Positions 30,489 to 38,634 of a stretch of 41,529 nt of DNA are shown piece by piece (positions within the stretch are counted from its first letter, which is position 1; every line of letters begins with the position of its first letter). The position numbers were made by a program, and so were the translations under genes. The DNA comes from Pseudomonadota bacterium (GTDB taxonomy: Archaea > Thermoplasmatota > SW-10-69-26 > JACQPN01 > JAJPHT01), in contig JAJPHT010000023.1 of NCBI GenBank assembly GCA_021325135.1, positions 1 through 41,529 on the forward strand, read 5' to 3'. The notes under the pieces were generated by a model. It was not told the DNA's origin. It worked only from the letters and a program-made list of their open reading frames with translations, and did not search any database.

Positions 30489-32276
30489 ATGCGGGACCTG
30501 CTGGCGACGAGCCTGCTGGCGGCCGGGGTGGGCGCGCTCACGGGGCTCGTGGCGGTGGGCGTGCGGCTGGCCATCGCGTTCGTGACGAACCTGGCCTTCC
30601 GCGGGCAGGTCGACCTCGTCTTCCACAGCCCGGCGGAGAACGGCCTGGGCCTCTGGCTCGTCGTCGTGCCCGCCGCGGGCGCGCTCCTGGCGTACCTCGT
30701 CGTGCGCTTCGTCGCGCGGGACCACCGCATCCGCGGCTCCAGCGAGATCGTGCGCAGCGTGGCCGTGCAGCGGGGCGAGGTCTCGCCCGTGCGCCTCGCG
30801 GGGCACGCCACGGCCACCATCGTCTCGGTGGGCGCGGGCGGCAGCGCGGGGCGCGAGGGCGCCATGGTGCAGCTTGGCGCCGCGCTGGGCATGGTGGCCA
30901 GCCGCGTCATCGGCGCCTCCACGCGCCACCGCAAGCTCCTCCTCGCCGCGGGCGGAGGCGCGGCCATCGGCGCGACGTTCAACACGCCCATCGCGGGCGT
31001 CATCTTCGCCATGGAGGTCATCCTCCTGGAGTGGAGCACGCGCGCCTTCATCCCCCTCGTCGTGGCCAGCGCCATGGGCACGCTGGTCGCGACGAGCTTC
31101 CTGGGCAGCGAGCCCGCGTTCCCCATCCCGCGCTACGAGCTGGTCTCGGGCCGCGAGCTGTTCCTCTACATCCTCCTGGGCGTGCTGGCGGGCCTCCTCG
31201 CCATCGCGCTCTCGCGCATCCTGGCCTACAGCGACGCCCTCTTCGCCAGCGTGCCCGGCCCCGAGTGGATCGCCCACGTCTGGGGCGGCCTCCTCCTGGG
31301 CATCATCGGCCTCGCCGCGCCGCGCGTGCTGGGCGTCGGCTACGAGACGGTGGAGCCCGTGCTCAGCGGCGACTTCGTCGTGACGGGCCTGGCGCTTCTC
31401 CTCGTGGCGAAGCTCTTCGCCTACGCCATCACGCGCGGCTCCACCGGCTCCAGCGGCGCGTTCTCGCCCAGCTTCTTCCTGGGCAGCGCGCTGGGCGGCA
31501 TCTTCGGCGCGCTCGCGCACCTCGCCTTCCCCGACTGGACGGGCACGGCGGGCGCCTACGCCCTCGTGGGCATGGCCGCCGTGTACGCCGCCATCACGCG
31601 CGCCTCGCTCACGGCGCTGGTCATGCTCTACGAGATGACGCACACGTTCAGCATCATCATCCCCCTCATGCTGGCCATCGTCGTCGCGGACGCGCTATCA
31701 AAAGCCTACGGCGCGCCGGCGTACTTCCGCGGCGGCAAGGCGGGCGAGCGCAGCCTGGAGGCGGACGCCAGCGCGAACATCCTCGACCTCGTGGCCGTGG
31801 GCGACATCATGTCGAAGCCCGTGGAGACGGTGCGCGACGACGCGCCCGTGCGCAGCGTGGTGGAGAAGCGCTTCGCCACGGGCCACCAGGGCTACCCCGT
31901 CGTGGACGCGGAGGGGCGCCTCGTCGGCATCGTCACCAGCACCGACATGCGCCGCAAGGTCACGGACACCGACCTGGACCGCCCCGTGCGCGAGTTCATG
32001 ACGCCCGACCCCGCGACGGTGCTCCCCGACGCTACCGCGCACGAGGCGTTGACCGAGATGGTGCGCCTCGACGTGGGCCACCTGCCGGTGGTGGAGCGCC
32101 GCGATCCGCGCCGCCTCGTGGGCATGCTCACACGCACGGACCTCGTGGGCGTCGAGCGGCGCCGCCTCGCCGAGGAGGAGCCTGCGGAGCCCCTCATCAC
32201 GCCGCGCACGTTCCGCGAGCGCGTCAAGGAGGCGCGCGACCGCATGCGCCGGGGCCGGGAGCGCGCGGAGGACTAA
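30489..32276 (+). CDS. CLC-family chloride channel/transporter with CBS domains
   Basis: 595 residues. The membrane part (1-420) shows CLC motifs: GSSEIVRSVA (selectivity region), GAGGSAGREGAMVQLGAA with the gating glutamate, and GSTGSSGAFSPSFFLGSALG. Two CBS domains follow (about 435-560: VGDIMSKPVETVRDDAPVRS and REFMTPDPATVLPDATAHEA), which may bind adenine nucleotides and gate the channel. A charged tail ends the protein. The selectivity serine and external Tyr of E. coli ClC cannot be fixed without alignment. GTG 30441 is an alternative start. Confidence 0.9.
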   Translation: MRDLLATSLLAAGVGALTGLVAVGVRLAIAFVTNLAFRGQVDLVFHSPAENGLGLWLVVVPAAGALLAYLVVRFVARDHRIRGSSEIVRSVAVQRGEVSPVRLAGHATATIVSVGAGGSAGREGAMVQLGAALGMVASRVIGASTRHRKLLLAAGGGAAIGATFNTPIAGVIFAMEVILLEWSTRAFIPLVVASAMGTLVATSFLGSEPAFPIPRYELVSGRELFLYILLGVLAGLLAIALSRILAYSDALFASVPGPEWIAHVWGGLLLGIIGLAAPRVLGVGYETVEPVLSGDFVVTGLALLLVAKLFAYAITRGSTGSSGAFSPSFFLGSALGGIFGALAHLAFPDWTGTAGAYALVGMAAVYAAITRASLTALVMLYEMTHTFSIIIPLMLAIVVADALSKAYGAPAYFRGGKAGERSLEADASANILDLVAVGDIMSKPVETVRDDAPVRSVVEKRFATGHQGYPVVDAEGRLVGIVTSTDMRRKVTDTDLDRPVREFMTPDPATVLPDATAHEALTEMVRLDVGHLPVVERRDPRRLVGMLTRTDLVGVERRRLAEEEPAEPLITPRTFRERVKEARDRMRRGRERAED

Positions 32277-32345
32277 CCCCCTCGCCCCGCGGGACGCGAG
32301 ATGTAAGCACGCAAGGCTTTTCGCCCGGTCCGGGGCTCGAAGGCC

Positions 32346-32951
32346 GTGCGGAGGTGGCTTGCCGCGCTCGTCCTGCTGGGCGGCGCGGCCTGGATCGGGC
32401 TGATGGGCTGGGCCGTCGCCCGCGGCGGCGCGTCGTCGGCCTACGCCTTCGTCCCCGGCCTCGCCCTGTGCGTCGTGGGGCTCCTCCACCTTCTTCCGGA
32501 CCGGCGACCCCTCGAGCCGCACGAGGTGCGCGTCGAGCCCCAGCCTCTCGTGAGCCCGCGCCCGCGCGACCCGCCGGAGGGCAAGCCGCCCGTCATCTGG
32601 ACCTACGGCGGCCGCGGCTGGGACCCGACGCACCCCCTGGGCCCCTACCGCATGCTGCCGCCCCGGCCGATGCGCGAGCCTCGCGAGTCCGACACGATCC
32701 GCCTGGACGTGCGGCCCGGCGTCCCCGACGCGCGCGTGGGGCGGGCCGTCCGCGCGGCCTGCCGCGCCGCGCGCAGGCGCCTCCCCCACCGCGGCGGCGT
32801 GCGCGCCCACGTGGAGGTGGCCCCGGACCTCGACGGCGGCCCGCGCGCGCTCCAGGCCAGGCTGGAGATCCACGCCGTCATCCTCCACGCCGAGGACCGC
32901 GAGGCGTGCGTCGAAGGCTTCCGCGCGGAGCTTGCGCGCCGGCTCGCCTAG
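32346..32951 (+). CDS. Membrane protein of unknown function
   Basis: 201 residues from GTG. Two N-terminal transmembrane helices (RWLAALVLLGGAAWIGLMGW and AYAFVPGLALCVVGLLHLL) are followed by a soluble domain: a proline-rich stretch with the motif IWTYGGRGWDPTHPLGPYRM, then an Arg/Ala-rich alpha/beta region ending in RAELARRLA. No family recognised. A GCAAGGCTTTTCGCC element about 27 bp upstream fits a leaderless start. Confidence 0.65.
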   Translation: MRRWLAALVLLGGAAWIGLMGWAVARGGASSAYAFVPGLALCVVGLLHLLPDRRPLEPHEVRVEPQPLVSPRPRDPPEGKPPVIWTYGGRGWDPTHPLGPYRMLPPRPMREPRESDTIRLDVRPGVPDARVGRAVRAACRAARRRLPHRGGVRAHVEVAPDLDGGPRALQARLEIHAVILHAEDREACVEGFRAELARRLA

Positions 32952-33002
32952 CGCGGCCTTCGGAATGGGCTGCGCCTCCCGGACCTCCCGCTCAGAGAAG
33001 CC

Positions 33003-33009
33003 TTTATCG
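33003..33009 (+). promoter_or_regulatory. TATA-like element for the Cys-rich protein gene
   Basis: TTTATCG, centred about 27 bp before ATG 33033, within AAGCCTTTATCGG. Confidence 0.6.
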
Positions 33010-33032
33010 GATGAGCAAGGTAGGCGGCCCCC

Positions 33033-33521
33033 ATGAGCCATTGCACGGCCTGCGGCGGGGCCGTCACGGACGCGATGAACTTCTGCCCCTCCTGCGGCGC
33101 GGCGCTGCAGGTGGGCGCGGCGGCGCGTCCGCGCATCCTCCTGGAGGAGGTGGTGTACCGCTGCGAGTCGTGCGGCAAGGAGGCGCTCTACGGCGAGCTG
33201 GCCAAGTGCCGGACGTGCCACGACAAGACGTGCGCGGCGTGCACGGCGGTCTGCTCGACCTGCCAGGAGGCCACCTGCCCCAAGTGCCTCGTGGACTGCG
33301 AGGCGTGCCGCAAGATCGGGTGCCGGCGCTGCTTCGAGACGTGCGAGACGTGCCGCGTGAGGAGCATGTGCCCGGAGCACATGGACTGGTGCGACGACTG
33401 CCAGTACCCCACGTGCAGCGCGTGCTTCACCACCTGCGCGCGCTGCGAGCTGGACATCTGCACGCACTGCCGCGACGAGGCGCACGACCCCAAGCGGCGC
33501 GGCAAGCACGCGGCCGGGTGA
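33033..33521 (+). CDS. Zinc-ribbon protein with tandem cysteine clusters
   Basis: 162 residues, about one fifth of them Cys from residue 44 onward. An N-terminal zinc ribbon (CTACGG ... FCPSCG) is followed by a second part with repeating C-x2-C units about every 10 residues (YRCESCGK, CRTCHDKTCAAC, CSTCQEATCPKC, CEACRKIGCRRC, CETCRVRSMCPEH, CDDCQYPTCSAC, CARCELDICTHC). This pattern resembles B-box/RING-like zinc modules stacked in tandem, or a metal-storage protein. No signal peptide. The next gene follows after 6 nt, so they form an operon. Confidence 0.8.
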   Translation: MSHCTACGGAVTDAMNFCPSCGAALQVGAAARPRILLEEVVYRCESCGKEALYGELAKCRTCHDKTCAACTAVCSTCQEATCPKCLVDCEACRKIGCRRCFETCETCRVRSMCPEHMDWCDDCQYPTCSACFTTCARCELDICTHCRDEAHDPKRRGKHAAG

Positions 33522-33527
33522 TCCCTC

Positions 33528-33866
33528 GTGGCCCCCAAGGGGAGGCGCGCCGCGGCGGCGCTGAGGCAGGACACGACGCCGGGGCGCGTGCTGGCCCTGG
33601 CGCTGGTCGCGAACCTGCCCGTCTTCCTGGCGTTCATCCTCCTGCCCCTCCTCGCCTCGGGCGACCGGCGCGCGGGGCTGTGGCTCTTGCCCTACGTCGT
33701 GTACGGCACGCCGCTGGTGGCCATCGGCAGCCTGGGCGTCTACCTGCGCGCGCCCCAGGAGCGCAAGCGGCACAACGCGTCGCGCCTGGGCCTCATGCTG
33801 GCCCTCGCGGCGCTCCTCCTCTGGCTGCTCGTCGTGCTCTCGCCGGGCCTACGCGGCGGGGCGTGA
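33528..33866 (+). CDS. Small membrane protein
   Basis: 112 residues from GTG. Three hydrophobic helices are seen (VLALALVANLPVFLAFILLP, LWLLPYVVYGTPLVAIGSLG and LMLALAALLLWLLVVLSP) after a basic N terminus. No family recognised. Probably cotranscribed with the zinc-ribbon protein. Its last 18 nt overlap the end of the convergent DUF1614 gene. Confidence 0.65.
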   Translation: MAPKGRRAAAALRQDTTPGRVLALALVANLPVFLAFILLPLLASGDRRAGLWLLPYVVYGTPLVAIGSLGVYLRAPQERKRHNASRLGLMLALAALLLWLLVVLSPGLRGGA

Positions 33867-34550
33867 GCGCGAGCGGACGCCCACGACCGCGCGCAGCAGC
33901 GCCGCCACGGCCTCCGCGACCAGGGCGCTCAGGAGCGCCACGAGGTAGATGCCGTCCAGCAGGCCGGCTCCCCCCAGGATGATGCGCCCCGCGCCGCCCG
34001 CGTCCGCCAGCGCGCGCAGGTGCATGACGTCCGCGCCCAGGAGCACGCCCACGCCGCCGCCCGCGAAGGCCGCCGCGCCCGCCGCCTCGGGGCGCCGGTG
34101 CAGCAGGCCCGCGGCCACGACGCCCACCACCAGCGCGGGGAGGCGGTACTGGAGCAGGATGCCGCGGTCGGGCACGACGCGGCTCGACGCGAACGCCACG
34201 AGGACACCGATGCCCACGACGACCACCGCCTCGGCCCCCGGGAGGCGCCGGTCCACGAGGACCTTCACGCCCACGGCGACGGGCACGACGCAGCCCGCCA
34301 GGTTGGCCGCCAGCGCGACGTGGGCCGAGACGTGCCCCAGGGGCGCGTCCACGAAGACCAGGAGCGGCGCCAGCGCCGCCACCAGCACGGACTCCAGCCG
34401 CGAGAGGCCCGCCGTCCGCAGCAGCCACGTCCCGACCACCGCCAGGAGCACGAGGGCCACGCCCACCACGGGCCACTCGGCCGGCGCAGGCGCGCCGCCG
34501 TGCCCGGTCGCCAAGGTGGCCAGCCGCGCGGCCCAAGGCAGGCTCGTCAT
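33849..34550 (-). CDS. DUF1614 family membrane protein
   Basis: 233 residues with about seven hydrophobic segments. The C-terminal motif GVLLGADVMHLRALADAGGA, then IILGGAGLLDGIYLVALLS, matches the DUF1614 signature (GADLLNL ... GGAGTFDGI). The function of this family is unknown. ATG 34550 is used; ATG 34583 would add 11 residues. Confidence 0.85.
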   Translation of the reverse strand: MTSLPWAARLATLATGHGGAPAPAEWPVVGVALVLLAVVGTWLLRTAGLSRLESVLVAALAPLLVFVDAPLGHVSAHVALAANLAGCVVPVAVGVKVLVDRRLPGAEAVVVVGIGVLVAFASSRVVPDRGILLQYRLPALVVGVVAAGLLHRRPEAAGAAAFAGGGVGVLLGADVMHLRALADAGGAGRIILGGAGLLDGIYLVALLSALVAEAVAALLRAVVGVRSRSRPAA

Positions 34551-34658
34551 GCGCCCACCGGGGGCGCGAAGGGCGCTCTCCATTCTGGTACACCGGGCGC
34601 GGCCGGCCTGGAGCAAGGCTCGACGGCTCCGCACGCGGGGGGAACCCCACTCGCTCCT

Positions 34659-34746
34659 GCTGGGGCTCCGCCCCTGGAAACCCCGAATCTCCGAATCTCG
34701 GAATCACCGAGCGGAGACTCGGCGTATCAAGGGGCGGAGCCCCAGC
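34659..34746. repeat. Long inverted repeat with 17-bp perfect arms
   Basis: GCTGGGGCTCCGCCCCT (34659-34675) is the exact reverse complement of 34730-34746. The 54-nt loop itself contains short inverted repeats (CCGAATCTCGG; CCGAG/CTCGG) and a tandem CCGAATCT. A GGGGCGCAGCCCC-like motif near 328-345 is similar to the arm. Confidence 0.8.
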
Positions 34747-34868
34747 GACCCGAGAGCAGGGGCCCTGCCACCAAGTCGATGGCCCCGCAAGGATCATAGG
34801 GGAGGTGCCAGGATAGGCCGCTTGGCCCGTTGAGGATTCAGTTATCACGGCGAGGTCGGGCACCCACC

Positions 34869-35112
34869 CAATCAAATACCGCCCGGCCGGATGACCTGTC
34901 TTTTCGAAGCTGAGGGCCTTCTTTGCTTCAGTGGGCACTCCGTCGCACGCGCTTTCGCGCGTGCGGACTTCGTGGCAGAGGGGGTGGCCTCCCCCTTGGG
35001 GCTCCACTACAACGGAGGGTCTTTGGTGGAGGGTCGCGAAGGGGGGACCCCTCTTCTGGCGGGTCGCGATGGGGAAGCGCCGCGGGGCGCGGGGGGCGTT
35101 CGTGACGGGTGA
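34869..35112 (+). other. Unexplained structured region with its own promoter-like element (possible ncRNA)
   Basis: The gap 34551-35173 has no convincing gene. AATCAAATAC at 34869-34878 looks like a TATA box; transcription would begin near 34900. Downstream are several hairpins: GAAGC/GCTTC, CGCACGCG/CGCGTGCG near 34949-34970, GGGGG/CCCCC around 34981-34996 and CTCC/GGAG. A 73-codon frame (34891-35112) overlaps but begins too close to the TATA element. I see no match to RNase P or SRP RNA. Confidence 0.3.
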
Positions 35113-35142
35113 GGGGCCCTGGGTGGGGCGCCCCCAAGAATG

Positions 35143-35149
35143 GTTTATC
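35143..35149 (+). promoter_or_regulatory. TATA-like element for the DEAD-box helicase gene
   Basis: GTTTATCC centred about 27 bp before ATG 35174, suggesting a leaderless mRNA. Confidence 0.6.
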
Positions 35150-35173
35150 CCGGAGGGGGGCCTCGCGGCTTCG

Positions 35174-36511
35174 ATGGCCCGCGACGTGGAGGACGCCAGC
35201 TTCGACGACCTGCCCCTCTCGGAGCGGGCGCGGGAGGCCGTGCACCGGCTGGGCTGGCGCGCGCCCACGCCCATCCAGCGCCTCGCGATCCCGCAGCTTG
35301 CCATGGGGCGCGACGTCATCGGGCGCGCGGAGACGGGGAGCGGCAAGACGGCCGCCTTCGGCCTCGTGCTGGCGGACCAGGTGAAGGCGCCCGGGCTCCA
35401 GGCCCTCGTCCTCGCGCCCACCCGCGAGCTGGTCGTCCAGATCGCGCGCGACCTCAACGCGCTGGCGGAAGGGGCCCCCTTCCGCGCCGTGCCCGTCTAC
35501 GGCGGCGTGCCCTACGACGAGCAGCTCAAGGCCCTCGCGGACCCGCAGACGACGTGCGTCGTCGCCACGACGGGGCGGCTGCTGGACCTCCTCGCGCGCA
35601 AGCAGGTGCTCCTCGACCGCGTGCGCTTCGTCGTCCTCGACGAGGCCGACCGCATGCTGGACCTGGGCTTCCTCCCCGAGGTGGAGCGCGTCCTCAAGCT
35701 CATCCCCGGCGGCCGCCAGACGGCGCTCTTCACCGCCACCATGCCCAAGAAGGTCGCCCTGCTGGCGCACCAGTACATGGCCCACCCGCGCGAGATGGAG
35801 GTGGGCCCCCAGACGCCGGAGACGGCCGAGCACTACCGGGTCGACGTGGCGAGCCCGCACAAGCTCCCCGCCCTGGTCGCGCTGCTCCAGAAGGAGCGGC
35901 CCCCGCGCTGCCTCGTCTTCGTGCGCACGCGCGACGGGGCCGCCCGCCTCGCGGCCGACCTCGTGCGGGAGGGCGTCCTCGCGACGCCGCTCCACGGCGA
36001 CCTCACGCAGGCGCAGCGCGAGCGCATCGTGGCCAACCTCCGCGAGGGGCGCGACGCGCTGGTGGTCGCCACCGACGTCGCGGCGCGCGGCCTCGACTTC
36101 CCCGCCATCACCCACGTGGTGAACTACGACGTGCCCGAGGAGGCCGAGCAGTACGTCCACCGCGCGGGGCGCACCGCGCGCGCGGGCCGCGAGGGGCGCG
36201 TCTTCACGCTGGTCACGGAGAACGACGGCGCGCACGCCGAGGCCGCGCAGCGCGCCGCGAAGCGCAAGCTGGAGCCCTACCCGCTGCGCTTCTCCTCGGC
36301 GCAGGGCGACCTCGTCGACACGGCGAAGACGCCCGTCACGCCCGCGAAGGTGGAGCGCGCGGGCGGCAACGCGCGCGGCGCGCGGCGCAAGAACAAGCCC
36401 ACACCCCCCAAGGCCGCCTCGCAGCGCGTCGACCCCGAGGAGGAGGCCGCCGACACCTCTCCCTCGAAGGAGTTCGACCTGCCCCCGTCGCGGCGCGAGC
36501 GGCGGCAATAG
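35174..36511 (+). CDS. DEAD-box RNA helicase
   Basis: 445 residues. The N-terminal part has the Q motif region (PTPIQRLAIP), Walker A AETGSGKT, PTREL, DEAD, and TATMP where SAT is usual. The C-terminal domain has VFVRTR, the ATDVAARGLD segment and the arginine finger HRAGRTAR. A 70-residue basic, low-complexity tail follows (RGARRKNKPTPPK ... RRERRQ), probably an RNA-binding extension. It should unwind short RNA duplexes with ATP. The helicase core is full length. The family A hairpin follows 25 nt after the stop. Confidence 0.95.
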   Translation: MARDVEDASFDDLPLSERAREAVHRLGWRAPTPIQRLAIPQLAMGRDVIGRAETGSGKTAAFGLVLADQVKAPGLQALVLAPTRELVVQIARDLNALAEGAPFRAVPVYGGVPYDEQLKALADPQTTCVVATTGRLLDLLARKQVLLDRVRFVVLDEADRMLDLGFLPEVERVLKLIPGGRQTALFTATMPKKVALLAHQYMAHPREMEVGPQTPETAEHYRVDVASPHKLPALVALLQKERPPRCLVFVRTRDGAARLAADLVREGVLATPLHGDLTQAQRERIVANLREGRDALVVATDVAARGLDFPAITHVVNYDVPEEAEQYVHRAGRTARAGREGRVFTLVTENDGAHAEAAQRAAKRKLEPYPLRFSSAQGDLVDTAKTPVTPAKVERAGGNARGARRKNKPTPPKAASQRVDPEEEAADTSPSKEFDLPPSRRERRQ

Positions 36512-36536
36512 CATTTTGCTGGCGCTCCTCGACACG

Positions 36537-36599
36537 ACCCGAACCCACGAACCACCGAACCACGGGTCTTACGCGGTTCGGTGGTTCGTGGGTTCGGGT
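36537..36599. repeat. Family A inverted repeat copy 2 (perfect 25-bp arms)
   Basis: 36537-36561 (ACCCGAACCCACGAACCACC then GAACC) pairs exactly with 36575-36599, loop 13 nt. It is the counterpart of the 249-313 element. It lies between two convergent genes. The flanks also match copy 1 (GGCGCTCC..CGA on the left; on the right TTGCATCGAGC, the inverse of copy 1's left flank). Confidence 0.85.
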
Positions 36600-36626
36600 T
36601 GCATCGAGCAGGCTTGACCAGGCGGC

Positions 36627-38396
36627 CTAGACCTGCGGGCAGAGCCCGGGGCTGCTCAGCGAGGCAAGGCCCACGCCGACGGGAATTCCAGGCGCGAGCG
36701 TGCCGTCGTAGCAGTCCACGTCCTCCAGGAGGAACGAGTCGCCGGGCACCGCGCCCAGGGGCTCGCCGTCGCTGTAGCGAGGCATGCTATCTGCGCCCGC
36801 GTCGTCCCGCCACCACGCGCCGGGATCGCACGCCCAGCCGTTCTCGGAGGGCGCGTCGCGGCCGATGCCCTCCGTGCACGCGACGCCGCCGTAGGTCGCC
36901 GCGCTGGCATCCGGCAGGCGGAGACCCACGAGCTGGAACGTCGCGTAGAAGGTGAACCACGAGGGGCCTTCCGCGGAGAGGTCATCCGCGCGGACCAGCG
37001 CCGGGCGCGTGACGAGGGGCTCCTCCGCGCTCCAGATGGGGCCGCCGTACTGGTTGCGCATGTAGACGAGGCCCAGGTCGCTGGGGAAGTCCTGCGAGTG
37101 GAGCGTGGGGTCGACGTGGCTGTCGATGCCGCGATATCCGTCGTAGAAGGAGAACGCGACGTCGTTGCGCGCCTTGGCGCCGGGCGCGCCGGGCTCCTGC
37201 GTGCCCTCGATGGCGCCGCCCGCGTAGCGCTGCCCCAGCGCGTTGGCGGTGGAGGCGTCGCAATCCCCGCGGGGCCCGTCGGCGGCCATCTCGGCGGCGT
37301 CCCACCACGAGCCGGTGGGGTCCTTCAGCGCGGGGCCGGGCGCGGGGACCCAGAGGGCGTTGCCCTGCGCGTCGTCGGGCAGCGGCCGGTAGACGCCGGG
37401 CGTCGCGGGGTTGCCATCCTCGTCGGCGAAGACGGTCTGCGTGCCCACGACGGGGATGACCTGCGGGCCGGTGAGCGTCTGGTCGGGGGTGGGGTCGGAG
37501 GCCGAGGCTCCCTCCACCGCGCCGTTGGGGTCCTGCGCCGCGATGGCCTTGGGCTGCGAGCAGTCCCACACGGTGAAGGCCGGGTCGCCGGAGCCGCGCT
37601 CCAGGAGGCCCGTCTTGCCGGTGGTGGGGTTCCCGAAGAGGTTCACCGGGAACTGCTGGTCGAGGGCGCGGCCGAAGCTCCCGGAGGGGTCCGTCTCGTC
37701 GACGCGCGAGGCGATGGCGTAGCCGTCCTGGCAGTCGACCTCCCGCAGCAGCGCCCCCGTGCCGGAGGTCGCGCCGCGCGCCAGGGGCGCCACGGGGCAG
37801 TGGACGTTGCCCTGGTCGGGCGTGCCCACGTCGCCCCACACGCGCGCGCTGGGCGCGTAGATCACGCGGCTGTCCTGGAAGAACGCCGGCACCGAGGTCG
37901 TCGTGGGGTCGTAGTTGGTGGTGGCGCAGCTCTCGGCGCGGTACGTCGCGTCGCGGAACTCGCACGGGTCCACCATGCCGATCATGAGCAGCTCGCTCAC
38001 CCACTGGCCATCGTTGTGCGGCCCGCCCACCGGGCACGCGTCGAGGTCCGTCACCAGCGCGGAGGGGTAGTCCTGGAGCGCGCCCTCGTAGCTGCCGACG
38101 TAGCCGTCCCCGTTGCAGTCCGCCCACTCGCCCAGGAACGCGCGGAACGTCGTGGGGCCCGCCGGGAGGAGGCGGCTCCCCAGGATCGCCGAGTTGGGGT
38201 TGAGGGTGAGCTGGTCCACCGTGGGGAACGCGTCGAAGTAGACGCGGCCGCCCGACGTGGGCGCGTCGGGGAACATGCGGCCCCCCTGCGCGTCCTGGGG
38301 CGTGTTGGGCTCGCGGCTGCCCGGGCCGCCGCCCCAGGAGGCGTGGGCCGAGGGGAGGATGGCGAGGAGGGCGACGAGGAGCGCGACGGTCCGCAT
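36627..38396 (-). CDS. Large secreted protein with EF-hand-like loop
   Basis: 589 residues. Signal peptide MRTVALLVALLAILPSAHAS. Near the N terminus, D93-x-N95-x-D97-x-Y99...E104 (DCNGDGYVGSYE) matches a calcium-binding EF-hand/dockerin loop. The rest is an extended secreted sequence rich in Asp, Gly, Pro and Trp with about 15 Cys, which may pair (for example CSQP, CDAST, CTEG, CDPG, CYDG). No catalytic motif recognised; it could be a surface or matrix protein. Convergent with the helicase gene. Confidence 0.75.
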   Translation of the reverse strand: MRTVALLVALLAILPSAHASWGGGPGSREPNTPQDAQGGRMFPDAPTSGGRVYFDAFPTVDQLTLNPNSAILGSRLLPAGPTTFRAFLGEWADCNGDGYVGSYEGALQDYPSALVTDLDACPVGGPHNDGQWVSELLMIGMVDPCEFRDATYRAESCATTNYDPTTTSVPAFFQDSRVIYAPSARVWGDVGTPDQGNVHCPVAPLARGATSGTGALLREVDCQDGYAIASRVDETDPSGSFGRALDQQFPVNLFGNPTTGKTGLLERGSGDPAFTVWDCSQPKAIAAQDPNGAVEGASASDPTPDQTLTGPQVIPVVGTQTVFADEDGNPATPGVYRPLPDDAQGNALWVPAPGPALKDPTGSWWDAAEMAADGPRGDCDASTANALGQRYAGGAIEGTQEPGAPGAKARNDVAFSFYDGYRGIDSHVDPTLHSQDFPSDLGLVYMRNQYGGPIWSAEEPLVTRPALVRADDLSAEGPSWFTFYATFQLVGLRLPDASAATYGGVACTEGIGRDAPSENGWACDPGAWWRDDAGADSMPRYSDGEPLGAVPGDSFLLEDVDCYDGTLAPGIPVGVGLASLSSPGLCPQV

Positions 38397-38501
38397 GGTC
38401 GTCGCGGCGCACGAGACGTGGAAGGCATTTGAGCGTGATGGTGAGATCGGCTTCGCGATGGCGGCGGAATGTCCGGAAGCGTGCAGTTCGCGATTCGCCC
38501 T

Positions 38502-38529
38502 CCGCGGGCAGCCGCGGGCAGCCGCGGGC
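38502..38529. repeat. Short tandem repeat, 10-bp unit CCGCGGGCAG x 2.8
   Basis: Two full and one partial copy of CCGCGGGCAG in the 238-nt gap between divergent genes (38397-38634). The gap also holds a TATA-like GCTCAAATGCC on the minus strand near 38434 for the large secreted protein. Confidence 0.7.
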
Positions 38530-38634
38530 CGGCGTCGCCCTGCAGCGCGGGAGCCCACGGCCCCGGAGCCCTCGGGGACCGCGGGAACGAAAGCCCCCCG
38601 TCGTTGCGCGCGGACCGATTCCGACAACTCAAGG

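Noticed and set aside
29594..33982. A 1,462-codon open frame on the plus strand
   Set aside because: It runs over the DOHH-like, CLC and zinc-ribbon genes in another frame and is Arg/Ala/Pro-rich. Long empty frames are expected in DNA with so few A/T-rich stop codons.
34891..35112. A 73-codon gene starting MTCLFEAEGL
   Set aside because: It starts about 18 nt from the TATA-like element, overlaps several stem-loops and has no domain or convincing ribosome site.
34551..35173. RNase P RNA in the non-coding stretch
   Set aside because: I could not find the conserved GAGGAAAGUCC-type or ACAGA-type segments on either strand.
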